The notes under the pieces: generated by a model
Told to the model about the DNA's origin: nothing
Database searches by the model: none
What the model saw: only the letters and a program-made list of their open reading frames with translations
Shown here: positions 46,754-56,639 of the stretch, piece by piece
Position numbering within the stretch: the stretch's first letter is position 1
Layout of the letters: every line of letters begins with the position of its first letter
DNA from: Nitrospina sp.
GTDB lineage: Bacteria > Nitrospinota > Nitrospinia > Nitrospinales > VA-1
Direction of reading: 5' to 3'
Assembly (NCBI GenBank): GCA_018697205.1
Contig: JABHTG010000057.1
Location: 160,792-224,791 of the forward strand
DNA length: 64,000 nt
Translations under genes and position numbers: made by a program

Positions 46754-47854
46754 ATGTCCAATGAACCTCTGGTATCTAAATTTAACTGGTCTTTATTTTT
46801 GGCTATTCTTGCCGTGTCTGTTATCGGCGTGATAACTATAAATAGCGCCAACCATGGCCGAGCGGAGCCATTCTTCCGTGAACTTTATATAAAACAAATT
46901 TACTGGGTTCTCTTTGGGTTAGTGGCTATGCTCATAGCTCTAGTAATTGATTACCGCGAACTTAGTCGACATGCTTATTCTATTTACATCATAACCGTCT
47001 TGATTCTGATTTACGTGGCAGTATATGGAGACACCGCTTCTGGGGCCAAACGCTGGATCCATATTGGATCATTTAGTCTACAAATTTCAGAGTTTGCCAA
47101 AATAGCCTTAATTCTTGCTCTCGCAAAATATTTTGAATCTGGAAAAATTCAAGCCCAATATTTTTTTAAAGACTTGTGGATACCCACCCTATTAACAGCA
47201 ATTATTTTCATGCTAATAGCTATACAACCTGATCTAGGAACAGCCATTATGGTTTTCTTGATCTTTCTAGTTTTTATTACCGCCATAGAAATCAATGGAG
47301 CATTTCTAACAAAATTATTCGGCGCTGGTACTTTTTTAATACCTTCACTTTGGTTTTTTTTGAGAGACTACCAAAAACTGCGTGTAATGACCTTATTCAA
47401 TCCAGAACTAGACCCACTCGGAGCTGGCTATCACTCTATTCAGTCAAAAATAGCCATCGGTTCTGGAGGTTTTTTGGGTAAAGGCCTTTTCATGGGAACT
47501 CAAAGTCGTCTTAACTTTCTTCCTGAAAAACACACAGACTTCATCTTTTCAGTATTCGCTGAAGAAACAGGATTCATTGGGGTAGTAATATTATTGTCGA
47601 TTTATCTTTTTATCATTCTCAAAGGACTAAATATTGCGTTTCATGCGAGAGACCGATTCGGCCTTTTTCTAGCATTGGGAATCGTTAGTTCAATTTCCTT
47701 CTATGCCCTATTTAACCTCGGAATGGTTGTTGGTTTATTCCCAATAACTGGACTCCCTCTTCCTCTGATAAGCTACGGAGGATCATCGCTTGTGACCAAT
47801 TTCTTCGCCTTCGGACTATTACTCAATGTAGGAATGAGGCGTACGGTTCTTTAA
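46754..47854 (+). CDS. rodA: RodA/FtsW/SpoVE-family peptidoglycan glycosyltransferase
   Basis: 366 residues with ten membrane helices of the SEDS family. Landmarks are NSANHGRAEPFF, GAKRWIHIGSFSLQISEFAKI, the QPDLGTA motif, the essential Asp region EKHTDFIFSVFAEETGFIG and the final GLPLPLISYGGSS. The short N-terminus and length fit RodA (cell elongation) better than FtsW. It polymerises lipid II with a partner PBP2, whose gene is not in the window but may precede other mre genes elsewhere. It follows a long gene-free region. Confidence 0.93.
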   Translation: MSNEPLVSKFNWSLFLAILAVSVIGVITINSANHGRAEPFFRELYIKQIYWVLFGLVAMLIALVIDYRELSRHAYSIYIITVLILIYVAVYGDTASGAKRWIHIGSFSLQISEFAKIALILALAKYFESGKIQAQYFFKDLWIPTLLTAIIFMLIAIQPDLGTAIMVFLIFLVFITAIEINGAFLTKLFGAGTFLIPSLWFFLRDYQKLRVMTLFNPELDPLGAGYHSIQSKIAIGSGGFLGKGLFMGTQSRLNFLPEKHTDFIFSVFAEETGFIGVVILLSIYLFIILKGLNIAFHARDRFGLFLALGIVSSISFYALFNLGMVVGLFPITGLPLPLISYGGSSLVTNFFAFGLLLNVGMRRTVL

Positions 47855-47989
47855 GTTGCCCCTAAAAAGTATATCCTTTGTTTTAAAACTAAATCCGTTG
47901 TAGCATATGGGCATCAAACCGTAATAAAACGTTTTCATATCAAATCATAAAAAGGTTTTATATTTCTTAACTATATAAAGGTTTTGGGT

Positions 47990-49573
47990 ATGCAGTCGGA
48001 GATATTGGTTAATTCTAATGCGCAAGAAATACGAGTCGCTTTAACTGAAAATAACGAACTTGCTGAGCTTTTCATAGAACATCGAACTAACAAGAGCATA
48101 GTAGGTAATATCTATAAAGGGACTGTCACTAAGATTTTACCAGGAATGCAAGTCGCTTTTGTTGACATGGGATTGGATAAGTCTGGATTTCTCTGTGCAA
48201 ACGATGTTGATATTACAAAAATACCTGAATCTAAAAAAAAAGACTGGCCTGTCAACTATGAAAAAAAACTCACACCTAATCTCGAAGAAAAAAATAGCTA
48301 TTCTAGGGAACAATCAACTATTGGACAAATCAACCACAAGGTATCAATTCAAGATCTCTTGGAAGAGGGACAGGAAATAATCGTTCAGGTAACAAAAAAC
48401 CCTCTTGGAACAAAAGGTGCCCGTATTACAAACTATATAGGCCTGCCAGGTCGCTACCTAGTCTACTTACCAGCTGCAAAAGACACTTTTATTTCACGGC
48501 GTATTGAAGATGACGTTGAAAGGAATCGATTAAAAACAATTTTCGAAGAAATTGGTAATCCAGATGATGGCTATATCGTTCGTACCGCTGGTCAAGATTG
48601 TGAAAAGAGTGACTTTGTTTTAGACCTTTCTTTTCTCTATCGTCTTTGGGACAACTTAAAAAAGAAAGAAAAAGAAACCCTTCCCTGTAGCCTTTTATAC
48701 GAAGATTTAAATTTAACCTTTCGTTCAATGCGCGACTTATTCACGAGTGATATCAGTCGTGTTGTTGTAGATTCAAAATTGGAATACCAAAGCTGCCTCG
48801 AGTTCTGTAAAAATTACCTACCGCATATTTACAATAAAATTGAACTGTATCAAAAGTCACAACCCATCTTCGACCATTTTGGAATAGAAATCGAAATCAA
48901 TCGTGCATTAGATAGAAAAGTTTGGCTAAAATCCGGTGGATATATTTTAATAGATGAAACAGAAGCGCTCATCGCAATAGATGTGAATACTGGTAAATAT
49001 GTCGGACACAACGACCCAGAAGAAACTATCCTAAAAACGAACTTAGAAGCAGTAAAGGAGGTTGTTAGCCAATTACGCTTGCGGAATATAGGGGGAATTA
49101 TCATTGTCGACTTCATTGACATGCTTAAGGAAGAAAATAAAGAAACCGTATGGAATGTCCTTACTCAATCGCTAAAAAGTGATCGATCGCGGACAAAGAT
49201 TTTAAAAATCTCAGAGCTAGGTCTAGTTGAAATGACTCGCAAACGTGTCCGCGAAAGCTTAGTTCAAACTTTATGCAACACCTGCTCTTATTGCCATGGC
49301 AAAGGGCACAACAAATCACCCACAACCATATGCAACGAAATCATAAGATCAGTTCAGCGACTCGATAATTCTAACTATACAAATCGAAAAACAGCTACTA
49401 TAGAAGTACACCCATCTGTATATGAAGTTTTTCTTAAAGAAGAATGTTATTGTTTGGAACAAACCGAACAAGAATCCAATCTTGATATTAATTTATTAGA
49501 AAACCACAAGCTACATCAAGAAAAGTATAATATAACTATTAATCAAATCCCACATATAGAGAAAGGAGCCTAA
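47990..49573 (+). CDS. rng: Ribonuclease G/E-family endoribonuclease
   Basis: 527 residues. The S1-like RNA-binding domain (about 35-150) begins GNIYKGTVTKILPGMQVAFVDMG and carries a charged insertion of some 40 residues. The catalytic DNase-I-like part has DVNTGKYVG and IGGIIIVDFIDM with the magnesium-binding aspartates, and ends with the zinc-link CNTCSYCHGKG. It lacks the long C-terminal scaffold of RNase E, so RNase G (5' end-dependent rRNA and mRNA processing) is the better name. I chose the ATG at 47990, eight bases after AAAGG; an in-frame TTG lies six bases earlier. Confidence 0.93.
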   Translation: MQSEILVNSNAQEIRVALTENNELAELFIEHRTNKSIVGNIYKGTVTKILPGMQVAFVDMGLDKSGFLCANDVDITKIPESKKKDWPVNYEKKLTPNLEEKNSYSREQSTIGQINHKVSIQDLLEEGQEIIVQVTKNPLGTKGARITNYIGLPGRYLVYLPAAKDTFISRRIEDDVERNRLKTIFEEIGNPDDGYIVRTAGQDCEKSDFVLDLSFLYRLWDNLKKKEKETLPCSLLYEDLNLTFRSMRDLFTSDISRVVVDSKLEYQSCLEFCKNYLPHIYNKIELYQKSQPIFDHFGIEIEINRALDRKVWLKSGGYILIDETEALIAIDVNTGKYVGHNDPEETILKTNLEAVKEVVSQLRLRNIGGIIIVDFIDMLKEENKETVWNVLTQSLKSDRSRTKILKISELGLVEMTRKRVRESLVQTLCNTCSYCHGKGHNKSPTTICNEIIRSVQRLDNSNYTNRKTATIEVHPSVYEVFLKEECYCLEQTEQESNLDINLLENHKLHQEKYNITINQIPHIEKGA

Positions 49574-49575
49574 TT

Positions 49576-49875
49576 ATGAAATATATTGGACCAATCCTTA
49601 TTGTGAGCATCGTTTTAGTAATGAGTGGATGTGGCACTGCGGGAAAAAATTTTAATTCATCTAAGGTCAAGAGTATTGTAAATGGAACCACTACCCAGGC
49701 AGATATAAAAAAAATTTTTGGGGAGCCTTTTAAAACAGGCCTCCAGAATGGAAAGATTATCTGGATTTATGAAAACCATCACTACTCTATAATCAATAAA
49801 AATACATCAAAGGATCTGATTATCATTTTAAGTCCGGATGGAATAGTAGAATCCCATCAATTCACATCTAACTAA
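49576..49875 (+). CDS. SmpA/OmlA (BamE-like) small lipoprotein
   Basis: 99 residues. The signal peptide ends in a lipobox (VMSGC, Cys19). The rest has the SmpA/OmlA pattern: V.SIVNGTTTQADIKKIFGEPFKTGLQNGKIIWIYE, here broken into short motifs GTTTQADI and FGEPF, then IIWIYEN. BamE is a small lipoprotein subunit of the outer-membrane protein assembly machine, but related folds serve other roles. A GAAAGGAG site precedes the ATG, and the gene begins 2 bp after rng, so they are co-transcribed. Confidence 0.82.
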   Translation: MKYIGPILIVSIVLVMSGCGTAGKNFNSSKVKSIVNGTTTQADIKKIFGEPFKTGLQNGKIIWIYENHHYSIINKNTSKDLIIILSPDGIVESHQFTSN

Positions 49876-49911
49876 CCGGCTTTACAACCTAATCCCGATA
49901 ATTAGAACTTA

Positions 49912-51333
49912 ATGCTCAACTTTGACACTAGTCAGAATCGTATCTTACATTTATCTTGGCTTGCATTTTTTTTCTCCTTTATCGCCTGGTTTAATATGGC
50001 GCCATTTAACACGACACTCATTCGTACAATCGGCCTCAATCAGGAGCAGATAAACATATTAATGCTATGTAATGTTGCCTTGACTATACCCGCACGAATT
50101 CTTATTGGAATATGGGTAGACTACTTTGGGCCAAGGAAAGTTTTTAGCGCTCTTTTACTTTTTTCTGCCGGAGTATGTTTTTATTTTGCATCAGGAAAAA
50201 CATTTGAAGAACTTCTCATAGCCCGTCTGCTAATGGGAATTGTTGGAGCCGGGTTTGTTGTGGGGATTAAAATGATTTCAGAGTGGTTTCCCCCAAAAAA
50301 AATGGGCTTAGCTCAAGGAATATATGCGGGATGGGGTAACTTTGGGGCAGCAGCCGCAGTATTTTCTCTCCCAATCGTAGCCTCATTTTTCCCAGAAGGA
50401 ATCGGCTGGCGCTATGCAGTAATTTTTAGCGGCATTCTTTGTGCGATTTGGAGCATTGTTTATTTCATTTTTGCAAAAGAACTCTCAGAAAAAAATAATA
50501 TCTTTCAGGTTGGATTTGAGCACAATATAGAAGTAACAACAAAAAAGGATATGGTCCTTCAAGTATTATTTTTGGTACCCATTTATGGGGCCATAGTCAC
50601 TCTCGTCTGGAAACTTTCAGGTCACCCTTTACAACTCCTATCTTCTTCTACCTTTTACATACTTCTTACAGGAACTATAATTCTTTATATCTTAAACGTG
50701 ATACAATCCATCCGCTCGAACCTACCAAAACTTAATGAGGAAATTTCACCAGAAAAAAAATATGCATTCAAGCAAATTGTTATCCTTAGTATGGTCTATG
50801 CATTAACATTTGGATCTGAACTAGCAGTCCTTTCAATGTTCCCGCAGTTTCTAGAGTCCACATTTCAACTATCAGTGACCACAGCTGGCATAATTGGATC
50901 AAGCTTTGCTTTAATGAACTTAGTAAGTCGTCCAGCTGGAGGCTGGGTTTCAGATCTAATGGAAAAAAATAAAACATTAGCACTGCTAGTAATAGGTGCC
51001 ATGGTTGGTTATATAACAATGAGCCAAATTACTTCCTCTTGGCCTCTTTGGACAGTAATAATGGTGGCTCTGGGCTGTTCTACATGTCTTCAAGCCGGCA
51101 ATGGAGCCTGCTTTGCAGCTATACCACTCATTCGTAAAGATTTAACAGGAAAGTTAGCTGGTTTAGCAGGAGCATATGGTAACGTTGGCGCCGTTTTTTT
51201 CCTGACAGTGTTAAGCTTTACGGGTCCCGAAAAATTTTTTAGTATTGCAGCTTTTTATGCCGCAGTTGTTTTAATTGCACTTATTTTTCTTAATGCGTTT
51301 AACAATCTTCACAAATCATTTCAAATAAACTAA
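49912..51333 (+). CDS. NarK-family nitrate/nitrite MFS transporter
   Basis: 473 residues, twelve membrane helices with a wider gap in the middle. Both nitrate signature motifs are visible: GIYAGWGNFGAAAA in helix 5 and GLAGAYGNVGAVFF in helix 11. The helix 2-3 loop with DYFGPRK and the conserved Arg near RILIG (helix 2) match NarK/Nrt transporters. It would move nitrate or nitrite across the inner membrane. No nitrate reductase, nitrite oxidoreductase or nirC gene is nearby. It starts 36 bp after the lipoprotein gene and ends 4 bp before ychF. Confidence 0.9.
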   Translation: MLNFDTSQNRILHLSWLAFFFSFIAWFNMAPFNTTLIRTIGLNQEQINILMLCNVALTIPARILIGIWVDYFGPRKVFSALLLFSAGVCFYFASGKTFEELLIARLLMGIVGAGFVVGIKMISEWFPPKKMGLAQGIYAGWGNFGAAAAVFSLPIVASFFPEGIGWRYAVIFSGILCAIWSIVYFIFAKELSEKNNIFQVGFEHNIEVTTKKDMVLQVLFLVPIYGAIVTLVWKLSGHPLQLLSSSTFYILLTGTIILYILNVIQSIRSNLPKLNEEISPEKKYAFKQIVILSMVYALTFGSELAVLSMFPQFLESTFQLSVTTAGIIGSSFALMNLVSRPAGGWVSDLMEKNKTLALLVIGAMVGYITMSQITSSWPLWTVIMVALGCSTCLQAGNGACFAAIPLIRKDLTGKLAGLAGAYGNVGAVFFLTVLSFTGPEKFFSIAAFYAAVVLIALIFLNAFNNLHKSFQIN

Positions 51334-51337
51334 AACT

Positions 51338-52435
51338 ATGGGATTTACTTGTGGCCTTGTAGGCCTACCTAACGTTGGAAAATCGACTTTATTTGGCGCA
51401 CTAACAAGAACCAAAGCCCAATCCGGGAATTATGCTTTCACAACCATCGAACCAAATAGCGGTATTGTTCATGTCCTAGACCCACGACTTGAAACCATTT
51501 CTCAATATATAAAAGCCGATAAGATTGTCCCTACAACTATTAAGTTTGTAGATATCGCTGGGCTAATTAAGGGGGCTTCAAAAGGAGAAGGCTTAGGTAA
51601 CAAGTTTCTTGGTCACATCCGGGAAGTCGATGCCATTGCCCATGTGGTAAGATGTTTCGAAGATAGCAATGTGCCTCATGTTGCTGACACTATTGATCCA
51701 GCGGATGACATTGATACTATAAATATGGAGTTAATGATCGCTGACGCGGAAACTCTTGCTCGTCGTAAAGCAAAAATTGAAAAACTCGCAAAGTCTGGCA
51801 ACAAAGAAGCTCTCATGCACCTTAGTGTAATTGAAAAGGTCATGATAAATATAAATAACAACTTTCCTGCGCGCACCATTACAGGTTTTTCAGAAGAAGA
51901 ACAAAGCTTTCTTAACAGCTTAACTCTCCTTAGTTCCAAGCCTGTTCTTTATATATGCAACGTCATGGATCCAAACGATACAGATAGCACCCTAGTACAA
52001 AAAGTAAAAAAAATAGCTGAAGCTGATGGCTCGTCAACCGTCGCACTCGCTGGTAAAATTGAAGGTGAAATTATGGAAATTGAAGATGCTGAAGAACGGC
52101 AAATGTTTATGGATGAAATGGGGTTAAAGGAAACCGGTCTCGACCGGATGATCATTGCCGGTTATAGATTACTACAGCTTGTCACTTTTTTTACTGCTGG
52201 CGGCAAAGAAAATCGTGCGTGGACCATTAATAAAAATTCAACCGCACCACAAGCTGCAGGAGCAATTCATACCGACTTTGAGAAGGGGTTTATTCGCGCA
52301 GAAGTATATGGCCTTGACGACCTTATACAACATAAAAACGAATCTTTGATCAAAGAAGCAGGGAAATTAAGAGTCGAAGGAAAAGATTATGTTGTACAAG
52401 ATGGGGATATTGTTCACTTTCGATTCAACGTCTAA
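51338..52435 (+). CDS. ychF: YchF/Obg-like ribosome-binding ATPase
   Basis: 365 residues, full YchF. The G1 loop is GLPNVGKSTLF, switch regions contain FVDIAGLIKGASKGEGLGNKFL, and the altered G4 motif lets the protein bind ATP instead of GTP. The helical coiled-coil insert (about 130-200) and the C-terminal TGS domain ending DIVHFRFNV are present. It acts on ribosomes and in stress responses. The gene starts 4 bp after the transporter gene. Confidence 0.97.
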   Translation: MGFTCGLVGLPNVGKSTLFGALTRTKAQSGNYAFTTIEPNSGIVHVLDPRLETISQYIKADKIVPTTIKFVDIAGLIKGASKGEGLGNKFLGHIREVDAIAHVVRCFEDSNVPHVADTIDPADDIDTINMELMIADAETLARRKAKIEKLAKSGNKEALMHLSVIEKVMININNNFPARTITGFSEEEQSFLNSLTLLSSKPVLYICNVMDPNDTDSTLVQKVKKIAEADGSSTVALAGKIEGEIMEIEDAEERQMFMDEMGLKETGLDRMIIAGYRLLQLVTFFTAGGKENRAWTINKNSTAPQAAGAIHTDFEKGFIRAEVYGLDDLIQHKNESLIKEAGKLRVEGKDYVVQDGDIVHFRFNV

Positions 52436-52524
52436 ATGCAACCAATGTTTCTCCCTTAAAAATTTTGAAAAAAATTTAACAAAGGAAATTCTATGCAAAC
52501 TAGCTATCTAAAATTATAAGTACA

Positions 52525-54270
52525 CTACCTTTCCGCCGATGACTGCAAATCAAGAATTTTTAGCTCTAGCTTGTTCCTCCCGCCCCAATCGTTAACCTGT
52601 AATTCACATGCAAGGTCTACCTTATCTAATTTCTCTACAATAGAAGAAAATTCTTTCGCAAGGTTGAATCCCACTGCATCAATTCTCGCGCCACCCTGAA
52701 CAGCCTGAAAACGAACATGAGATTCTTCACGTCCAATGATCTTTAATCCATAAACACTAACGCCCTGAATAAGAAAAACAGGTGACGGATTTTCAGCTCC
52801 AAAAGGTTCTAGAAGAGTGATCTGTTCATTCAATAGTGCATCGATCTCATAAATTTTTAGTAATCCATCTATAAATAATTCTGGAACTAAATTTTCATCA
52901 CACAAAATTTTTTCTCCAACTCTATTCATTGCATTACGAAATGAATCTAAGTTATGTTCATTTATAGTAAGCCCTGCAGCATAGGCATGACCTCCGAATT
53001 GAATCAAATGACTGGAGCACTCGGTGAAAGCGCGATGAAGATTGAAATGAGGAATGCTTCTTCCGGAACCTCTCCCAATACTATTTTCCAATGCAATTAA
53101 AACAACTGGACGAAAGTCCTTTTCTACGATCCGAGACGCTACTATCCCAATTACACCGCTATGAAAATTCTCTGAGGCTAGGATAATTACCCGGTCTTCC
53201 TCTAAATTGACCTCACGGTCAATTAGATATTCTGCTTCATCATTAACTAGTTTCTGAATATCTTTTCGCTCTTGATTTATAGCATTAAGTTCTTTAGCCA
53301 GTTCCTTCGCTTCTTTTAGATCTGCTGATGTGAGTAAGTGAAATCCATTATCTGCTTTTCCTAGTCGGCCTGCTGCATTCAGTCGTGGGCCAAGAGCAAA
53401 CCCTACTGAGCGAGCGTTTACCCTGCCATCTAAATCAGATACAGCTTTTAGTGCGACTAACCCTGCCTTATCTGTTGTCGCTAAAACATCAAGCCCATGC
53501 CGTACCAAAGTATGATTTTCTCCTGTAAGTGGAGCAACGTCTGCTATCGTACCCAAGGCAACCAAGTCTAAGTGACGCTTCATGTTTGGTAATCGCTTTT
53601 TGCTCCACCCCACCTTATCATGCAATGCTGTTCGTACAGCTAGAGCTAACTTAAAAGCTAAGCCTACCCCACTAAGAAACCTGTAAGGATAATCACAATT
53701 CAATTGGTGTGGATTAAGCACAGCCACCGCTTTAGGCAAGCCCTCACTTCCCACTTGATGATGGTCAGTTATGATCACATCTAATCCTAAAGACCGAGCT
53801 AAGTCAACCTCACTGACTGCTGTTATTCCGCAGTCTGCTGTAATCATAAGTGAAGCTCCTTCTTTTCTTATTGACTTGACTGCGTCTTCATTCAATCCAT
53901 ATCCTTCTTTCATGCGCTCTGGTAAATAATATCCAACCTTAATACCTATATCGCTAAAAAAATGAGTGAGAAATGCAGCCGAAGTCACACCATCAACGTC
54001 ATAATCACAAAATAATCGAATTGATTCTTTATTTTTAATTGCCATTAAAATGCGGTCAACCGCAAGCCCCATCCCACTCATAAGAAAAGGGTCGTGCAAA
54101 GATGTGAGTTCTGCTTTCACAAATATGTCGGCTTCATCCACCCCTTCAATTTTTCGATTGACCAACAAACCCGCAACAACTGGTAAAAGATTAAGTGTCG
54201 ACTCTATTTTAGCCGCCAACTCTAAGTTTGGACTGCGCAATATCCACCGTTTATTTAAAAGAGAGTACAT
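52525..54270 (-). CDS. recJ: Single-stranded-DNA-specific 5'-3' exonuclease RecJ
   Basis: 581 residues, complete RecJ. The DHH-family metal motifs are FCDYDVDGVTSA, TADCGITA, the namesake ITDHHQVG and GTIADVAPL; the DHHA1 part has GRGSGRSIP and FGGHAYAAG. It degrades single-stranded DNA in recombination and mismatch repair. The final 100 residues form the OB-like domain. It is convergent with ychF and ends about 90 bp away. rnhB lies just upstream on the same strand. Confidence 0.96.
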   Translation of the reverse strand: MYSLLNKRWILRSPNLELAAKIESTLNLLPVVAGLLVNRKIEGVDEADIFVKAELTSLHDPFLMSGMGLAVDRILMAIKNKESIRLFCDYDVDGVTSAAFLTHFFSDIGIKVGYYLPERMKEGYGLNEDAVKSIRKEGASLMITADCGITAVSEVDLARSLGLDVIITDHHQVGSEGLPKAVAVLNPHQLNCDYPYRFLSGVGLAFKLALAVRTALHDKVGWSKKRLPNMKRHLDLVALGTIADVAPLTGENHTLVRHGLDVLATTDKAGLVALKAVSDLDGRVNARSVGFALGPRLNAAGRLGKADNGFHLLTSADLKEAKELAKELNAINQERKDIQKLVNDEAEYLIDREVNLEEDRVIILASENFHSGVIGIVASRIVEKDFRPVVLIALENSIGRGSGRSIPHFNLHRAFTECSSHLIQFGGHAYAAGLTINEHNLDSFRNAMNRVGEKILCDENLVPELFIDGLLKIYEIDALLNEQITLLEPFGAENPSPVFLIQGVSVYGLKIIGREESHVRFQAVQGGARIDAVGFNLAKEFSSIVEKLDKVDLACELQVNDWGGRNKLELKILDLQSSAER

Positions 54271-54379
54271 AAAATTTTAAAAAATGTTTTTTCTAAAATA
54301 AATCTCAACTGAAATACTGCTAGACAGTATAAATAAATCAAAAAAGTATTGTGGATGAACAATCTTTATCATTTAACTT

Positions 54380-54976
54380 TTAAATAAATTCACTCACACC
54401 TTTGAAGGTACGACGATGAATAGGACAGGGTCCATATTTTCTTATTAGGTCACGGTGAAGGCGTGTACCATAACCCTTATGTTTATTAAAAGCATACCGA
54501 GGAAATTTTTCGTGGTACCGCTCCATAATTTTATCCCGAGTAACTTTTGCCATGATTGACGCAGCAGCAATAGACTGGCTAAGAGAATCCCCCTTTATAA
54601 TTGTCAACTGCTTAATAGCTGTTTCTATTTTTTGATTCCCATCAATTAGTAAAAGATTTGGCTTCCTGGATAAACCTTCTACGGCATGTTTCATGGCAAG
54701 CAAGGAGGCCTGCAGAATATTAATCTTATCAATTTTTTCGACATCGACAATTCCAATACCGTAGCTTAATGCCTGTTTCTTAATAATAAGGAAAAATTTT
54801 TCTCGTGCTTGAGATGAAAGTTTTTTTGAATCATTAATGCCATTAAAATAAGACTCCGATACTAGCAATACAGCGGCAGCCACTACAGGCCCAGCCAGCG
54901 GGCCCCGCCCTGCTTCGTCTACACCAGCAACATATTGATATCCCTTCGCCCTAGCGGCAGTTTCGTATTCAAGCAT
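54380..54976 (-). CDS. rnhB: Ribonuclease HII
   Basis: 198 residues. The active-site carboxylates occur in GVDEAGRGPLAGPV and LLIDGNQ, with AAASIMAKVTRD and HKGYGT as further conserved blocks. It removes RNA from RNA-DNA hybrids and single ribonucleotides from DNA. In many bacteria rnhB directly follows rplS; here an oppositely oriented peptidase gene lies between them. The ATG at 54976 has a weak AAGG-like site upstream. Confidence 0.95.
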   Translation of the reverse strand: MLEYETAARAKGYQYVAGVDEAGRGPLAGPVVAAAVLLVSESYFNGINDSKKLSSQAREKFFLIIKKQALSYGIGIVDVEKIDKINILQASLLAMKHAVEGLSRKPNLLLIDGNQKIETAIKQLTIIKGDSLSQSIAAASIMAKVTRDKIMERYHEKFPRYAFNKHKGYGTRLHRDLIRKYGPCPIHRRTFKGVSEFI

Positions 54977-55075
54977 ATACTTTTCCTTTGATAAAATAAT
55001 CTGCCATCATATGTCTACAGAGGCAATCAAATTATATGCATGAACAATCAAATTTTCATATAACATTATCTAACC

Positions 55076-55105
55076 TTGCATATAGTTCTCTATCAAATAT
55101 ATAAT
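55076..55105 (+). promoter_or_regulatory. Possible promoter of the M48 peptidase gene
   Basis: TTGCAT (55076-55081) and TATAAT (55100-55105) are 18 bp apart. The -10 box ends six bases before the ATG at 55112, which has no Shine-Dalgarno sequence, so the transcript could be leaderless. Confidence 0.35.
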
Positions 55106-55111
55106 TGAGCC

Positions 55112-55999
55112 ATGCGCACCTATCGAAAGTTTCTTACATTTTTTTTTCTCGTAACCATTGCGGCTTGTGTTACCACACCGATTTCTAATAAATCCGCCTT
55201 TATTATGATACCCATCCAGCAAGAAATCTCTTTAGGAAAACAAGCCTACAACCAAATTCTCCAAGAGGAAGAAGATTCGAGTGATCGAGAAACTACTAAT
55301 CTTGTCAAGCAAATTGGTCTACGAATTTCCAAAGTAAGCGCTATGCCGAACTTAAACTGGGAGTTTCATCTTATTGAATCAGAACAACAAAATGCATTTG
55401 CTCTTCCAGGTGGTAAGGTTGCAGTATACACAGGTCTTCTGCCAGTGGCGATGAACGAAGCGGGGTTAGCTACTGTGATGAGTCATGAAATCGCGCATGT
55501 TATTGCCCGGCACGGAGCACAACGAATGTCTAGGCAATTGCTCCTAACAGCAGGTTTAATGGCAACATCAATTAGCCTTAAGAATACAAGACAAAAAAAG
55601 ATGATCATGGCAGCGCTAGGAGTAGGTATCGTCTATGGGCTCTCCCTACCCTTCAGCCGTTCGAACGAAGCTGAAGCAGACCAAATAGGTCTTACATATA
55701 TGGCTAGAGCTGGGTACGATCCAAACGAAGCTGTTCGCTTCTGGAAACGCTTTGCAGACGTCAAAGGTGGCAAAAAAGCCCCAGAATTTCTTTCAACTCA
55801 CCCTGCAGATCAAACACGTATTGCTTTGATAAATAGATATTTGACTCGAGCACGGATTGACTACAATGCTCTAAAGGTAAGGCACGGATTGGGTGAAACT
55901 ATTCGTTTCGAAAAAACAGAGCTCAATCCAAATAAAAAAGAAGCCACCCCTAGAGCTTTTAAACCCATTCCTGGAATATCAGTCGAAACGCTAAGGTAA
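55112..55999 (+). CDS. M48-family zinc metallopeptidase lipoprotein
   Basis: 295 residues. The signal peptide ends in a lipobox (TIAAC, Cys19). The M48 catalytic motif HExxH is in MSHEIAHVIARH, and the third zinc ligand is in SNEAEADQIGL. FALPGGKVAVYTGLL is also typical of the LoiP/YcaL/BepA branch, which degrades misfolded outer-membrane proteins. It lacks the TPR domain of BepA. The gene is inverted between rplS and rnhB. Confidence 0.9.
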   Translation: MRTYRKFLTFFFLVTIAACVTTPISNKSAFIMIPIQQEISLGKQAYNQILQEEEDSSDRETTNLVKQIGLRISKVSAMPNLNWEFHLIESEQQNAFALPGGKVAVYTGLLPVAMNEAGLATVMSHEIAHVIARHGAQRMSRQLLLTAGLMATSISLKNTRQKKMIMAALGVGIVYGLSLPFSRSNEAEADQIGLTYMARAGYDPNEAVRFWKRFADVKGGKKAPEFLSTHPADQTRIALINRYLTRARIDYNALKVRHGLGETIRFEKTELNPNKKEATPRAFKPIPGISVETLR

Positions 56000-56179
56000 T
56001 TTGGCGAGGATTTTTTATGTCAAAGAATTATTTCTCAGAAATATCTTTAAAATTAAATAATAGGCAAACCTCCTCCTTGAAATAGTAAAATTCAATAGGA
56101 CGTTGGTCTAATTTTGACATTACATTAAAACAATATTTCTTCGGAATTTTAAATTAGTGCCCATTTGCAAAAATTACAA

Positions 56180-56578
56180 TTAGGCTTTTTTCTTTAAGGC
56201 CTTTTTTATCTTTTTCTTTTTGGTTGGATCAAGTTTTGGCTTAAGCTCCTTTAGTCTAGCCGCTTTACCGCTAAGCTCCCTCAAATAATATAGTTTAGCT
56301 TGGCGGACCTTAGCTCGTCTAACAATTTCAGTTTTTTCTAATCGCGGTGAATGAAGTGGTAGAATTCTTTCGACTCCAACACCAAACGAAACCTTACGCA
56401 GGGTAACGGTTTCTCGAGCTCCTCCTCCATGCAAACGAATGGCAACCCCTTCAAAAACCTGAATACGCTCTTTTTCACCTTCAACGATACGAATATGAGC
56501 TCTCACCGTATCTCCAACGCGAATCTGAGGAGCTTCTTTTTTTAATTCCCCCACTTCAATTCTATCAATCAAATTCAT
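56180..56578 (-). CDS. rplS: 50S ribosomal protein L19
   Basis: 132 residues. The L19 core (about 1-112) has [29 protein letters not shown] and [15 protein letters not shown]. The final 20 residues are almost all Lys, Pro and Leu, a basic tail longer than in E. coli L19 (115 residues). It lies at the end of the ffh-rpsP-khpA-rimM-trmD-SPOUT cluster and is probably co-transcribed. A GGAG site precedes the ATG. Confidence 0.97.
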   Translation of the reverse strand: MNLIDRIEVGELKKEAPQIRVGDTVRAHIRIVEGEKERIQVFEGVAIRLHGGGARETVTLRKVSFGVGVERILPLHSPRLEKTEIVRRAKVRQAKLYYLRELSGKAARLKELKPKLDPTKKKKIKKALKKKA

Positions 56579-56639
56579 TAACTTCTCCTTTGTTTGTATC
56601 GTTCACCTACTAGTAATCACACAATATTTTAGGTGCGTT

